A model generated the notes under the pieces. That model made no database searches. It was not told the origin of the DNA and worked only from the letters and a program-made list of their open reading frames with translations. A DNA stretch of 64,000 bases from Platerodrilus igneus (lineage: Eukaryota; Arthropoda; Insecta; Coleoptera; Lycidae), in the NCBI GenBank assembly GCA_036346225.1, contig JARFIW010001089.1, positions 930,001 through 994,000 of the forward strand, written 5' to 3'. Within the stretch, counting starts at the first letter, position 1. The number at the start of each line of letters is the position of its first letter. A program made the position numbers and the translations under genes. Below, in pieces: positions 10,900 through 22,495 of the stretch.

Positions 10900-11571
10900 A
10901 TATACATTCATACCTGTTTTAAACACATTTGTTTGTCATATACTGATATTTTGCAAGACAAGTTTAAGTGATGATTTGTTGTTCTATAAATTTCAGCTTC
11001 CTTTACCAAAATATGTAGGTTGTAAACTACTGTAAACATGATTTATAAGAAAGATCAAAATTGTTTTAGTTTTCATGGTCTATGCTTGCGTAAGGAATGC
11101 ATATATTTTTGAAAGCTACAAATTTCGATACATACAAATGTTTGCTTTAAAAATATTTGTTGTGCGTGGGTGGCAAAAATGCAATATATAATTTTCAAAT
11201 ATATTGCTTCTAATAGATATCAAGACCACAACATAATTCCAAGAATATAGCACGTATAGTAAGCAATGTTGCGCAATAGCCATTGACAGCTGTTATAAAG
11301 AGGTTGTAATATTCGACCAAGAACCCTTTACAGTTGAGAAGCACTTGGAAATTGATGACACGGTATAGGAATATAAACAAAGAGCTTTATTTCTCAAATA
11401 TTGGACGTTAAAATTTTAAAATTAAAAATATAAATTTGCTATAAATCAAAATGCTCTATCTTTTATTTAACTCCGTTTTTAAGTGTTAACCTTTAAAAGA
11501 ATTTTTGACGCAACGTCAAATTTTTCACATCTTTTCAATAGCTATAAGTCTTGACAAGACTGCTTCCACTT

Positions 11572-11888
11572 CATCATCAGGACAAGAAAAGAAGATAGAT
11601 AATAAAAATAATAATAAAGCTAAGAATGATAATATTAAGTACACAGGTTAAAGTGTAAATACTAAGTAAAGATACTTCTGAACTAGCAGACTCAGGTGTC
11701 TTGTGAAAAAGTAACAGTTACTTTGCCACAAGACACCTTTTGGCTTGAATGGGCTAGTGAGTCTGCTAGTTCAGAAGTAACTTTACATACTCTTTACACT
11801 TTAACTTGTCTACTTAATATTATCATTCTTATCTTTATTATTATTTTTTATTTTAATCTGTTATTTTCTTTTCTTGTCCTGATGAAAC
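11572..11888. mobile_element. palindromic MITE or foldback element
   Basis: Two arms (about 11572-11719 and 11720-11888) are reverse complements over about 145 bases, starting CATCATCAGGACAAG and ending CTTGTCCTGATGA. The right arm carries an extra block of about 20 bases near 11744-11764. The segment has no counterpart in the right duplication arm (near 19760), so it inserted into this arm or was lost from the other. No clear target duplication; no coding capacity. Confidence 0.75.
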
Positions 11889-12244
11889 CCCTTTACAAAA
11901 GTGGGCAAAACGTCGACCTTACTTTATAAAATGACACGGTCCCAACCCTGAACCATAAACATGTATATTGAATAAAATAGATGCTAGATAGACTTGTAGT
12001 ATCAATGACCAACTGACAACACGTAAAACCAGCCAAATAAAAAGAAAAGAAGTATGAAGAGTTTAGGAAAGAACGGGTAATTGGTCCTAGCAAAAAACTG
12101 GAAAAATGAAGCAGAGTTGAGCATGCGTGTATGTGTAAGTATATTTGCTGTATAGAGAGCGCGTTGTACTGCTTTACTCGCATCTTACGACAGACAGGCC
12201 GTACTGCGGGGCTATACTAATCCGGACCCACTCGGGAGATTTCT

Positions 12245-12337
12245 AAAACACAAAAAAGTGAAACAATGCCAATAATAACCATTTATCTAAAATTGATAAT
12301 ATCATTAAAGCATTGTTTCACTTTCTTTTGTTTTAGA
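12245..12337. repeat. imperfect palindrome, about 93 bases (left arm copy)
   Basis: Starts AAAACACAAAAAAGTGAAAC and ends with the complement GTTTCACTTTCTTTTGTTTT. The same palindrome occurs in the right duplication arm at 19179-19275, so it predates the duplication. It adjoins a tRNA-Gly-like sequence. Confidence 0.75.
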
Positions 12338-12343
12338 GATTGG

Positions 12344-12413
12344 TGTTATGGCCGTGCATCGAACCCAGATCAACTGCTTGGAAGGCAACTGTGTTAACCA
12401 TTACACAATCATT
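12344..12413 (-). pseudogene. tRNA-Gly(TCC)-like pseudogene
   Basis: The minus strand shows the D-arm/A-box pattern GTGTAATGGTTAACACAG, an anticodon arm with TTGCCTTCCAAGCAG (anticodon TCC in a seven-base loop) and a T-arm start TGGGTTCGATGC. The T stem does not close well and the acceptor strands do not pair, so it is not a working tRNA gene. Its partner in the right duplication arm is at 19099-19170. It could be the head of an old tRNA-derived SINE. Confidence 0.65.
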
Positions 12414-13120
12414 CTTTAGTAATATTTTTTGAAAAATTTCCAAAAACAAGCTACTTTTTTAAAACATTTCTCCTGGTGTAATTATGATATGTATGCACGG
12501 TAGTGAGGACTCGCTTACACATTCCGTTAAATTGTACGATTCAGTTTGGGTTGTATATCTTTTTACATTTGAGTTCATAATTTAGCAAAGAAATTAAGTG
12601 CCTCCATTATTTCTGTCGTAAATGTGGTCAATGCTGACATTATAAGATTCGCAAGCGACTTCCCAAATTCTCATAGGAACTCCATTACCGGGCTAGATAA
12701 TAGGCCAGACTTTAAATAGGAAAGGAACACGGAGTAAAATATGTTATCTAGTTTAGGAGCATTGTAAATTTAGAATAGACAAAAATAGTAAATGAAGCAC
12801 TTACTTAGGACCTGTAGGAACGTTTTGTAGAAAGAAAATTGAACGTAACAAACAGTTTCGATAGAAACCGTCGAGGACTTCTGCGTTAGCGAGGGTCGTA
12901 ACGCTGAAAACACAAACACAAAGCAACGCAGAATGCATTTTTTCGACGGTAACAATGTGTATCTCACACTTGTCTGCGTCTTATTTGAATCTAAAAGCTA
13001 TTTGAATGTAAAAGTTAGATAGCGCAATCTGACGTTAAATTTAGCAATTTGCGAGTAATGAATCGGGGAGTTATTTTCAAAAATGGAACTATATCTATGC
13101 ATTACTTGCACCCATTTAGA

Positions 13121-14157
13121 CCGCGGTTTTGGTGTGAAATCTTGCACGAAAACAAAAATGAATTTTGCTTGACGCGTAAAAGGATGTAATTTTTTTAACA
13201 AATTTACACAAAGTATAAAAAATTTGGTATTAGAAATTTTCAAATGTTCAAATTTATAGGTTTCTGTAAATCTAACTTAAACTTTGCATTTTACGAATTT
13301 TAAATGAGATTTATGAAGTATTCACGATTTTAATACCGGAATCAGTTTTGTATGTCATATTATATTGCACATAAATGTACTGTTACAACTGAATGGGAGA
13401 TACAGGTTTCTGTAATCTTTACAATCTATTGTAAGAACTATTGCAGCTTTAGATTTAAATAAAGGTCATAATTTATATAACAATAAAATTTGCGTATTAT
13501 TTCAATGAAACACGTTGCCATAAACACTGTTTCAAGTTTAAATGTATATATGCGCTCGAGGGTAGTTGTTTTTCTTAAATAATTTACATAAGAATGATCA
13601 AATTCCAATTAACGTTTGCAACTGCGGTCGTGACAACCTATTTTGGTGAGCCATTCTGTCATCAATTTTAAGAGATGTTACAATTTGATTTCTAACGCGT
13701 CGGCGTTACGTTAAGTAGAAACCGGATGAAAAAGAGGAAAATTAATCTTAAACGGACAAATTAATACTGATACACCCTGTATATTTCTGATTTCGTGTAT
13801 ATAAGTATTTACTATGAAAGACACTTTAATAAATTGTTAGTTGAATGAAAATCATACACTTAAAAACTACAAAAGCGTCGTGTCATTCTTGTTAAATACA
13901 TATTAAAACGGAACTTAGGTTCGTTATTTTAAATCACAATCAATAATTTCTTAGGTTATTCAATAGCAGAAACTTCCTTAACACAACATACCATCAAATC
14001 CAAATTATTGGAAGGTTGAACGCTACAGATTCACAACCCCTATCTTTAACCGATCGTAGCGACATCACTTCAACGAATCCGTGAATTGAAATCCATCTTG
14101 CGTGTGCAAGTATAGTTCAACAAATTAAGACGCAATCCGTGATCTTCTCTGCAGGAA
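13121..14157. other. left-arm-only segment of about 1.0 kb
   Basis: Between points matching 18040 and 18020 of the right arm, the left arm has about 1,035 extra bases. It contains a mariner-type terminus (CACCCTGTATA near 13775) and, at 13822-13940, a block that is the inverse of 14780-14900 and matches 17310-17440 in direct orientation. It may be transposon debris inserted here or lost from the right arm. No gene was recognised. Confidence 0.55.
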
Positions 14158-14900
14158 ATTCACCATTACATCTTGAAGTTCCGTAATTTCAACTTAACGT
14201 TTAACTTGTTTTCATACCCACCCCAACGTGTGTCCTTCCGCGGTATTACTTCCTCCTATAGCTATATTTTGTCGTTTTCTAATTAACAGCTTGTGTATAA
14301 TTAAATTAATTTTTTTCTCTCTCTCTTTACGATGTCTGTCATTCTTTACTACTCTTCTTACGTTCAGTGTGGCCTATATCATTGTTCTAGTTTTTTCTAA
14401 CACGTTAATCAAGCATGAACACCTATATTTCACTTAAGGTTGTATCACGTGTATATGTCTTCCGCAATATTAACGAATAAATTTTATAGTATAAAATGGT
14501 TAATTATCTACAACTTGATATTTGTAAATTTTACTGACGAAGCGTTTTTTTAAGTAATTATTACATTGTGGAGATATGCTTATGATGTTGTGTGGGACTT
14601 ACTTTGCATTGTAACTACAAGGTTAACTTTACTTCATCCTACTAAAATTTGTAAAAAGTTCTCCTATATTTGGGATAATTATGGTATGGAACATACCCAT
14701 TAGTCATTTCCCTGTTGTTTACTTATAATGATTACGATATAAAATTTAACTGAAATTAATATTTTGTTTACCCTTTGTGATTTCAAATAATTTATAAATC
14801 TAGGCTCTGTTCCAGTATATATTTAACAAAAATGTCACGATGCTTTTTGGTTTTATGTTTATAATTCTAATAAAACTAGCAATTTATTAAAATGTTTTGC

Positions 14901-15574
14901 TTACTGAACACTACTATATATGAAATCAGACTTATACAGAGCGCATCAATATTAATTTGTCAGTTTATAATTAATTTTCTTTTTTTTGCATCAGGTTTCT
15001 ATTTAACGTGGTGCCTAAGCTTTACATTTTATATAATTTATGCATCTTAATTATAACGGAATTTGTTTGATTTTATTATTTAAGTTGATGTTTAATTACA
15101 TTTAATAAAATTTAATCGTTGAAGTGGTTTTACTACAAAATGTTAAAAGATATTTTGGTTTCTTAATTTTCAAGATTTTCGCTTTAAATGTGGCCACGTT
15201 TATATTGAATTTTTGTCTGAATACGTTTTTTAAAGTTTAAGAAAGGCTTACGAAATATTACAATTTAAATTTTATTTTGTGTGTTTTATTATGCATTATT
15301 TGTTCACATTCAAGGTTTATTTTTTATTTACAAATGCTCCTACATATCAGCTTGACAGTCGGTCAATCATATACGGTATGTTCAGGTTGATTTCGCGCAG
15401 AAAACAACCAGTGACGTTTTGCTTCGCCAAAGTAGTCAGCTTCCATAATAGGTACATACATTTTATAAATCGTTGAAGAATTTATTTGTATGAGTATTTA
15501 TCACATATCTTGTTATTTTATGGATACACGCTCGCTCTATTTTCATATTCGTATAAGGTTGCTTTTCATGCTTA
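14901..15574. other. spacer of inverted duplication, first part
   Basis: Very AT-rich. No matching partner in the right arm, no recognised gene. Confidence 0.5.
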
Positions 15575-15578
15575 AGCA

Positions 15579-16078
15579 AGTTACTTATCCCCCAAATCAA
15601 TGTATGTATAATTTAATAGAAGAATAGAATAGAATGAAAGTTCACAAGCAAGTTGTGAGAACGAATGTAAATACAATGTATTCCAGACGTAAGTGATACT
15701 GCAGGTGCAGGTCACAGACGGTTATAAAAACCGCAAGTATTAGAATTAAGATTGTTACTTTGTATTATATAATTGAATAAAAAAATAAGCAGACATGAGC
15801 TTTGCAATTCCCACAAAAATGTGAGGGGCAGGGACAACATAAATACCCCGGGAGCCCCAAGATCATCAGTCAGTCTTGAGCCTCACAGCTTTTATATTGT
15901 TGTTTGTTCAGGCTACTCGCTCTAATTTAACTTCAATTATTAGTAATTTCGACTTATATTAATTTTAAATAGTTTGTCAAAATTCCACATGTAATTTCTA
16001 AATATATAAATATTTGTTACAAGAAGTTATGGAAGAAGACTTTTTAAAAAGGCAGCTCCCAAGGTCCAAAACGTAACC
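15579..16078 (+). mobile_element. solo LTR of family B, TSD AGCA
   Basis: Ends are AGTTAC...GTAACC, flanked by AGCA at 15575-15578 and 16079-16082. It is the reverse-orientation relative of 2162-2682 and 8001-8559, sharing the GCAGACATGAGCTTTGCA and CCCCGGGAGCCCC blocks. No internal sequence remains. Confidence 0.85.
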
Positions 16079-16082
16079 AGCA

Positions 16083-17284
16083 TTAATACAAAAAAATCTG
16101 GTCTCTATGATGTTGTTTTTAATTTAACATGACTAAATTTTGTTAACGGTTGTAGTTAGTAGCTGGTTTAGAGTTTGAGCCCTTTTGGTTTTGATTCTCA
16201 AAGAGTAGAGGCAATAGGATACGGGTTCTCCTGATATACTTAAGTATATTGCGTTAATGAATTGTAATCTAGTGTGTATGTTAGGCTTCAATTAAAAGAG
16301 ACCTAGGTATGGCTTTTTATGTAATTATTTCTGTATTCTGTATTTTAATGAAATTTGATGTAACCGTCCATCCTTTCAACGTGGGCAGAGGTTTATTTGG
16401 AAGTTGTGAGAATTTCTTTTATTATTTTTTCTGCATCCTGCACAGATAACTTTGTGGTACTACATCCACAGATAAGTCAGTCAACTAAGAAGAAGAAACT
16501 CGAAGTTGATAAACTTTTCCAAACATGAGTATTTTACGAGTTTAGATAATTTTACAACTAATTGTATTATCTTGAAACCACGTGTTTAAAAATTAGTTAT
16601 TCTAATTTCTAATTTTAGTATCTGTAGCCCGACTGCATGCATTTGGTGAGGTTGTTTATTGTCAATACTGTACGCTTCAAGAATCAACAAGTATTGAATC
16701 TGTTGCTCAAATTTTTTAATAGATGTTTTGTTTGCCCGTCTTATTGTTTAGTGCAGCAAAAGCCGATGAATCTTTTTGACTAAAATAACTCTAATCTCTC
16801 AACTTTGGACTGGTATTACTTCAGTAAATAGCTAGTATAGGTAAAGCTAAGTGCTTTCGAGTGGTTTCTCATGTCGTTGTTCTACGAAACTGCACACGGT
16901 GATATTTATTTGAAACCGTACAACTGAAACTCTATTTATATAAAAGCGTACATCACTATTAAACCATAGGATGTTGCATTCAACAATATGCTAATTTCGT
17001 TTTCATACAGCTTTAGGCAAAAGTTACAATTTAAATAAAATATTTATGCCTTTTATAACTATATACGTTTTAAATATCAGTTTTAAAATAACGATGCTTT
17101 TAATTATTTTGATTCATCAGACGTGTGTTTGGTAGTGCTACTCTATCGAATGTTTACCTGCGGAGCATATAATTTACCTACAATTCAATAAAATCGTATA
17201 TTATACAATCCTATTACTTCAAACACTTTGTTTAGTTTGTAGTTAATGCTACAATAAAGCAAATATGCAACAAAAATGAATGAA
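16083..17284. other. spacer of inverted duplication, second part
   Basis: AT-rich, no recognised gene, RNA or repeat. Confidence 0.5.
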
Positions 17285-18498
17285 AAGGTTAGAGAAATAC
17301 AGGAGGCAAGACATTTAAATAAATTGTTAGTTATATTAAAATTAAAAAGTTAAAAAAACCAAAAAAACATCGTGTTATTCTTATTAACTACATATTGAAA
17401 CAACTTCGGTTCATAAATTATTTGAAATCACAAAAAGGCAAACAAAATATTTATTTCAATAAAATTTTATATCGGAATCATGTCATTTAATAAGCTTTAG
17501 AATTATGAAGTAAATAACAGTGAAATGACTAATAGGCATGTTTCATATAATAATTATTCCAAATATAGGAAAACTTTTTACAAATTTTAGTAAGATAAAG
17601 TAGATTTAACTTTATAGTTACAATATAAAATAAACCTCAGACATCAACTTCGTCAGTAAAATTTACAAATATCAGGTTGTCGATAATTAACCATTTTATA
17701 CAATAAAACGTATTTGTTAATATTGCGGAAGACATTTAAACGCGACGCCAACTTAAGTAAAACATAGGGGTTCATGTTTGATTCACGTGTTACGAAAGAC
17801 CAGAACAGCGATATAAACCCCACTGAACGTAAGAAGAGTAGAAAAGAAATGACAGACACGATAGGGAGGGGAGAAAAAATTAATTTAATTATGCGCGAGC
17901 GGTTAATTAGATAACGTCAAATTGTAGCTATACAAGAAAGTAATACTGCAGAAGGGCGCACGTTGAGGTGAGTATGAAAACAAGTTAAACGTTAAGTTGA
18001 AATTACAGAGTTCCAAGATATGAGGGAGTTCTAAATGACCGCAAGTAATGCATAGATATAGTCCTGTTTTTGAGAATCACACCAACTCATTTCTCGCAAA
18101 TTGCCGATTTTAACGTCAGACTGAGCCACCTAACTTTTACATTCAAATAGCTCTTAGATTTAAATAAAACGCCGACATGTATGCGATACACGTCGCTATC
18201 GTTAAGAAAATGCATTCTCCTTTGTTTTTCTGATTGTATTTTTGGCGTCGAAACCCTCGCTAACGCAAAAATCCTGGACGGTTCGCGTTCGATGCCGTTC
18301 AAAAACTTTGAATTTAGACATTTTACCGAAACTGTTTGTTACGTTCAATTTTCGTACTACAAAACTTTCCTGCATATTGTAGGAAAGTGCTTCAATTACT
18401 TTTTTTGGCTATTCTAAATTTGCAATACTCCTAAAGTAGATAACACACTTTGCTTGGTCTTCTTTCACTATTTAAAGACTGTTCTATTATCTAACCCT

Positions 18499-18792
18499 AC
18501 ATGTGATTTTCCAATGCTCCACCCAAAGGTATTACATTGGCCAGGAAGCGAGTTTTTTTTTACCTGAAAAATTTTGAATTTTGCCGAAGCCTTGCTGTTC
18601 TAAGCAAGGTAGGGATCTTTAACGTGTGTGACAACACTCACACACGGGACCTCCATTTTACTTCTCATCCGAACGAAGGTGTATTTTTGTGGAAATGCTC
18701 GCCTAACATTTTTTATCTGACCGTGTCGGGATTCGAACCCGGGATCTTGGGCGTAGTAGTCACACGCATACCAACTATGCCACGGAGTCGCC
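18499..18792 (-). mobile_element. tRNA-derived SINE, copy 2
   Basis: Same family as 7621-7920, with A and B boxes on the minus strand near the right end. Target duplication TATTATCTAACCCT is perfect (18485-18498 and 18793-18806). The other duplication arm has one copy of the related site (near 12693-12705) and no SINE, so insertion came after the duplication. Confidence 0.88.
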
Positions 18793-19098
18793 TATTATCT
18801 AACCCTCTAATAGGGTTCTTATGACAATTCGCGAAGTGGCTTGTGAATCATATAATTTAAGCAATTTTTACGACAGAAACACTGGAAGCACTTGATTTCT
18901 TTTTCAAATTATGGACTCATATGTAAAAAGTTGTACAACCCAAATTTAATTGTATAATTTAATCATAGAATAAAATTACATTCTATGATAAAAGAGCTAT
19001 AACAGAATGTGTAAGCGAGTATTCACCATCAGTTATACTAGGAGGAATGTTTTAAAAAGTAACTTGTTTTTGGAAATTTTTCAGAAAATGTTACTAAA

Positions 19099-19170
19099 GA
19101 ATAATTGTGTAATGGTTAGCATAGTTGCCACCCAAGCAGTTGATTCGGGTTTAATGCACTGCCACAGTAC
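19099..19170 (+). pseudogene. tRNA-Gly-like pseudogene (right arm copy)
   Basis: Keeps GTGTAATGGTTAGCATAGTT and AGCAGTTGATTCGGGTTTAA, as in glycine tRNA, but the anticodon loop reads CACCCAA (anticodon CCC if read in register) and the T and acceptor stems are broken. It is the partner of 12344-12413. Confidence 0.65.
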
Positions 19171-19178
19171 CAATTTCT

Positions 19179-19275
19179 AAAACACAAAAGAAAGTAAAAC
19201 AATGCCAATAATGACCTTTTATCAATTTTAGATAAATTGTGATTATTGACACTGTTTCACTTTCCTTTGTGTTGT
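19179..19275. repeat. imperfect palindrome (right arm copy)
   Basis: Begins AAAACACAAAAGAAAGTAAA and ends with CACTTTCCTTTGTGTT. It is the partner of 12245-12337. Confidence 0.7.
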
Positions 19276-20862
19276 TGAAATCCCCCCGAGAGGTCCGGAT
19301 TAGAATAGCCCCACAGTACGACCTACCTGTCGTAAGAGGCGACTAAAGCGGTCCAAAACGCTCTTTACACAGAAAATACACTTATACACACACGCAAACA
19401 CATGCTCAACTCTGCTTCGCTTATTTAGTTTTCCGGATCAAGTACCCGTTCTTTCCTGAACTCTTCATACTTATTTTCTTTTCATTTGGCTGGTTTTACT
19501 TGTTTTCGGTTGATACTAGAAGTCTATCTAGCACCTGTTTTTATTCAAGTTAGAAAAAAGGCTGTTATATAAATTTCATAAAATGCCAGACTTCAAGTAA
19601 AGTGTGTTACTTAGTTTATGAGTATTACGAATTTAAAATAGCTAAAACTAGTAATTGAAACACTTATTTACAATTCTGCAGGAAAATTTAATACTACAAT
19701 TAAACATAACATGTTGCTCGACTTAAGTTTTCTCGGACCTCTCAATTTTTAAAGGGAAGCAGCCTCGTCAAGATTTATAGTTATTGAAAGTCGTGAAAAA
19801 TTTGACGTTTCGTCAGAAATTCCTTTAGAAGTTAGTATTTAAAAACGGAGTTAAATAAAAGATAGCTAGAGCATTTCGATTTTAGCAAATTTATATTTTT
19901 AATTTTAAAATTTCGACGCCCAATATTTGAGAAATAAAGCTCTTAAAGTGTTTATATTCCTATCGAAGTTTTATCAATTCTTAAGCGCTTTTACTGTAAA
20001 GGGTTGCGTCATATTGCTTAGTCTATGTATTATATTCCTACAATTATGTTGTGTTCTTAATTCCTATTGGAAGCAAAAAATTTGAAATTTATATATAAGC
20101 ATTTTTTGCTACCTACACTCAACGAATAATTTTAAAGCAGACACTTTATGAGTATCCGATAACAGAAAAATTTGTAACTTTCAAAAATATATATATTGCG
20201 CACTACGCATTCCTTACGCAAGCATAGACCATGAAACCCAAAAGAATATTTTTTCTTTCTTATAAATCATGTTTGCAGGTGTTTACAACCTAGATATTTT
20301 TGTAGGAGCAGCTTAAATTTATAGAACAACGATTCGTCGCTTAAAGTTGTCTTGCAAAATATCAGTATATGACAAACAAATGTGTTTAAAACTGTTAGGA
20401 ATTTACATGCATGAGATTTGACGAGCAGCTGGAAAACTGCCAAAATCTGTAAATTTTAATGATCTATTAAAGTTACTTTCGTTAAAATGTGTTTAGATTA
20501 AAATACCATAAAAGAAATTAACTAAGAAATGAAATTGTTTTATTTCCTGCATTTCTTAAAATCAATATTAAATAACGAATTTGAAAAAAAAAGAATAGCA
20601 ATGTCAGTCGGAGATCCAGTTTGAGATCGTTTCTGCGAAACACCAATTCACTAGTTATACCCCGAATTTCTTGGGTTTTGGACAAGTCCTCATTAGTGGT
20701 AGATTTTATGGTAATGGATTTACGCCTGAAAATGATGTTAAAACCGTCCCTTGTAGTCACTCTTTATACGTTTCGGATCTTCAGGGCCTTTTAGATTTTT
20801 CCGTTGGACTCAGCGTATAAGTGTTCGAGTAACCAATAATTTAAGAAGAATAAATATTTCGT

Positions 20863-21002
20863 TCGAAATCGGTGATAAAGTGTGGAGGACCATTAAAGTA
20901 CCCGAGTGCAGGTTATAAGTTTGCTGCTAAACTAGCACCAAAGATTGTGTTAAGTATAGTTAAGAAGAAGATTCAAGTGTAGTGTATGATTTAATCTAGA
21001 TG
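20863..21002 (+). pseudogene. pol: Ty3/gypsy integrase C-terminal fragment
   Basis: The plus strand gives FEIGDKVWR and, one frame shifted, KFAAKLAPKI, the sequence around the C-terminal GPY/F-type domain of many arthropod gypsy integrases. Continuation is cut by the gag-only gypsy element at 21007-23361; the likely last residues resume at about 23366-23430 with a K.LNPFL-type end. It is truncated on the left by the edge of the inverted duplication. The call rests on short motifs. Confidence 0.5.
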
Positions 21003-21006
21003 GATC

Positions 21007-21614
21007 TGTAATGTCCCTGTCCTAAGTCACCTGCGTGGCAGTGAACAGTGGTCACTAACTAGTATCCGGTATGATACTACAGTGGTCTTGCCATTGCTAG
21101 ACCTACCGATTCCATTGCGCGAGTCTAAGTGTACTGACGTGCTCTGTGACAAGAGGAAACTAAGGTAGGTGAAGGACGGTATAAGTGCGACGGCAGTGTG
21201 CACGGCGAACCTTATACGGAGGTTATGGGTGTCGGCAGTGGGCACGATACTGGGCGATGATAAATGTCGGGTATGGGCACGGCAGTGGTAATAGCTGGCT
21301 TTGGGTTCAGCGAGAAAAGGGAATAGACGTCCGCTATGGGTACGACGTCTATGGGTTTGGAGCCAGCGGCCATGGGCACGGTGCGGTAGGTACTAACTAT
21401 TTAACACTGGTACAGTGGTAAACGAGTTTTTAACCTTTCAGAGCGAGTCGGCAAAGCAGACTGGTCTCTCGCAAAAGCGCGCTGATTTATATTGCTGCTT
21501 GGCCGACTCGATTTGTGTATTTATTAACCAAAAAGCGGTATATTATGTAGTAGGCATACAATTAACTTATAACTACCTGAAACGATACGTTATCGTCGAT
21601 AAATTGTCATTACA
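21007..21614 (-). mobile_element. 3' LTR of gag-only gypsy
   Basis: Element-sense ends are TGTAATGAC and GGACATTACA, the usual TG...CA form. Matches 22806-23361, sharing the GCGCGAGTCTA and CCGACTCGATTTGTGTA blocks. Confidence 0.8.
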
Positions 21615-21669
21615 AAACTCCTGCTAATTGTTAGCTTACCAAAGGCTGGCCTGGTTTCCTTATTCGCCT

Positions 21670-22425
21670 TTAGCGGTCTCCTATTGCCGTGAGCGTACGT
21701 TTGTCGTTGTAGCTCTCATACTTCTTGCTCTTTGGATTGTAACTCTGCGTCTTTCTTGAACACGGTGATCTACAGCGCTTAGACTTGTCTCCGAAACGAG
21801 AGTGGTAATAGCACGTTGACACGAGTGTATTGTTTAGTTCGCTTTTGCGTGCAGAGCGGTTACTTGCCGTGATCTCGGTTTGTTTGGTATACTGCTGTAG
21901 TGCGTCTTGCAGCTGTGTCATTCGATTTGTTAGCGTTTGCAGCTTTCTGTTAACTGGATCGTCTGATACGGTATGAGTGTATGTTTCGTCGTTGACGTCC
22001 ATCATTCTATCCGCTAACGATGCTTACTTGACTAGCGTGTCGGAATCGAATGCAGTTAGAATGCGTTGCACATGTAGCGGTAGTGCGTTTTACCACTGCA
22101 TTGCAATGAATTTGACGTTGACATCTGTGCCGGTCAGATGTCGCATCGTTGCTAATAGCTGTGATGGTTTTTGGTCGCCGAGCGGTATGCTGTCCAGTAT
22201 ATGGCTGATCCGCTGGCTTTTCTGATAGTGTTGTGATTTTAGCTGATAATTGCTCTAACAAACTAGCGGGTAAGTTTGCTACTAACAATCGATATCGCGT
22301 TTGTTCGGATTGCATACCGTGAGCTGCAAATGAAGTCCGTAGAAATCATAGCTCCGTTAATCCAATTTGGCTCTTGACTGTTTCGATGGAGGTTAATGCC
22401 TGTGCGAACAGTTCGTTAGTTTCCA
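21670..22425 (-). pseudogene. gag: gypsy gag remnant
   Basis: Frames 22007-22315 and 21670-22005 are consecutive parts of one Gag. The first has the capsid motif TRYRLLVANLPASLLEQL. The second ends with CYYHSRFGDKSKRC, the Cys/His-bearing C-terminal motif of many arthropod gypsy Gag proteins. A start near 22425 (METNELFAQ) is likely, with an in-frame stop at about 22350. Gag forms the particle that packages element RNA. At least one shift and one stop make this copy defective. Confidence 0.7.
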
Positions 22426-22495
22426 TGATCGTCGGCTTATTAATGTAGTGACTGTTATTCTTGCGTCGGGTCTGCATTTATCAATGCGTGTTTTT

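Larger units (their letters stand above)
3720..14900. repeat. left arm of a large inverted duplication
   Basis: Outside the insertions, the reverse complement of 17285-20862 aligns along this arm in order. Anchors are 3725-4070 with 20515-20860, 4598-4700 with 20385-20512, 10904-11200 with 20110-20385, 12176-12420 with 19080-19340, 12770-13120 with 18040-18410, and 14157-14900 with 17285-18020. Sampled stretches look roughly 80-85% identical with small indels, so the duplication is old. The arm is enlarged by a solo LTR, an errantivirus, a MITE and an unmatched kilobase at 13121-14157. No gene was recognised in it. Confidence 0.85.
17285..20862. repeat. right arm of the large inverted duplication
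   Basis: It is the reverse complement of the non-inserted parts of 3720-14900. It carries one later SINE (18499-18792). Near 20370-20390 and 20500-20515 it keeps the uninterrupted target sequences of errantivirus A and of the solo LTR at 4071-4597. The outer edge abuts a gypsy integrase fragment at 20863. Short frames in it (for example 18181-18417, paired with 12770-12967 in the other arm) are diverged and match nothing I know. Confidence 0.85.

Noticed and set aside
12344..12413. Functional tRNA-Gly gene
   Set aside because: T stem and acceptor stem do not pair and the partner copy has a changed anticodon.
3720..20862. Terminal inverted repeats of a giant Polinton or other DNA transposon
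   Set aside because: The spacer has no polymerase, integrase or capsid gene and no flanking target duplication was found at the outer ends.
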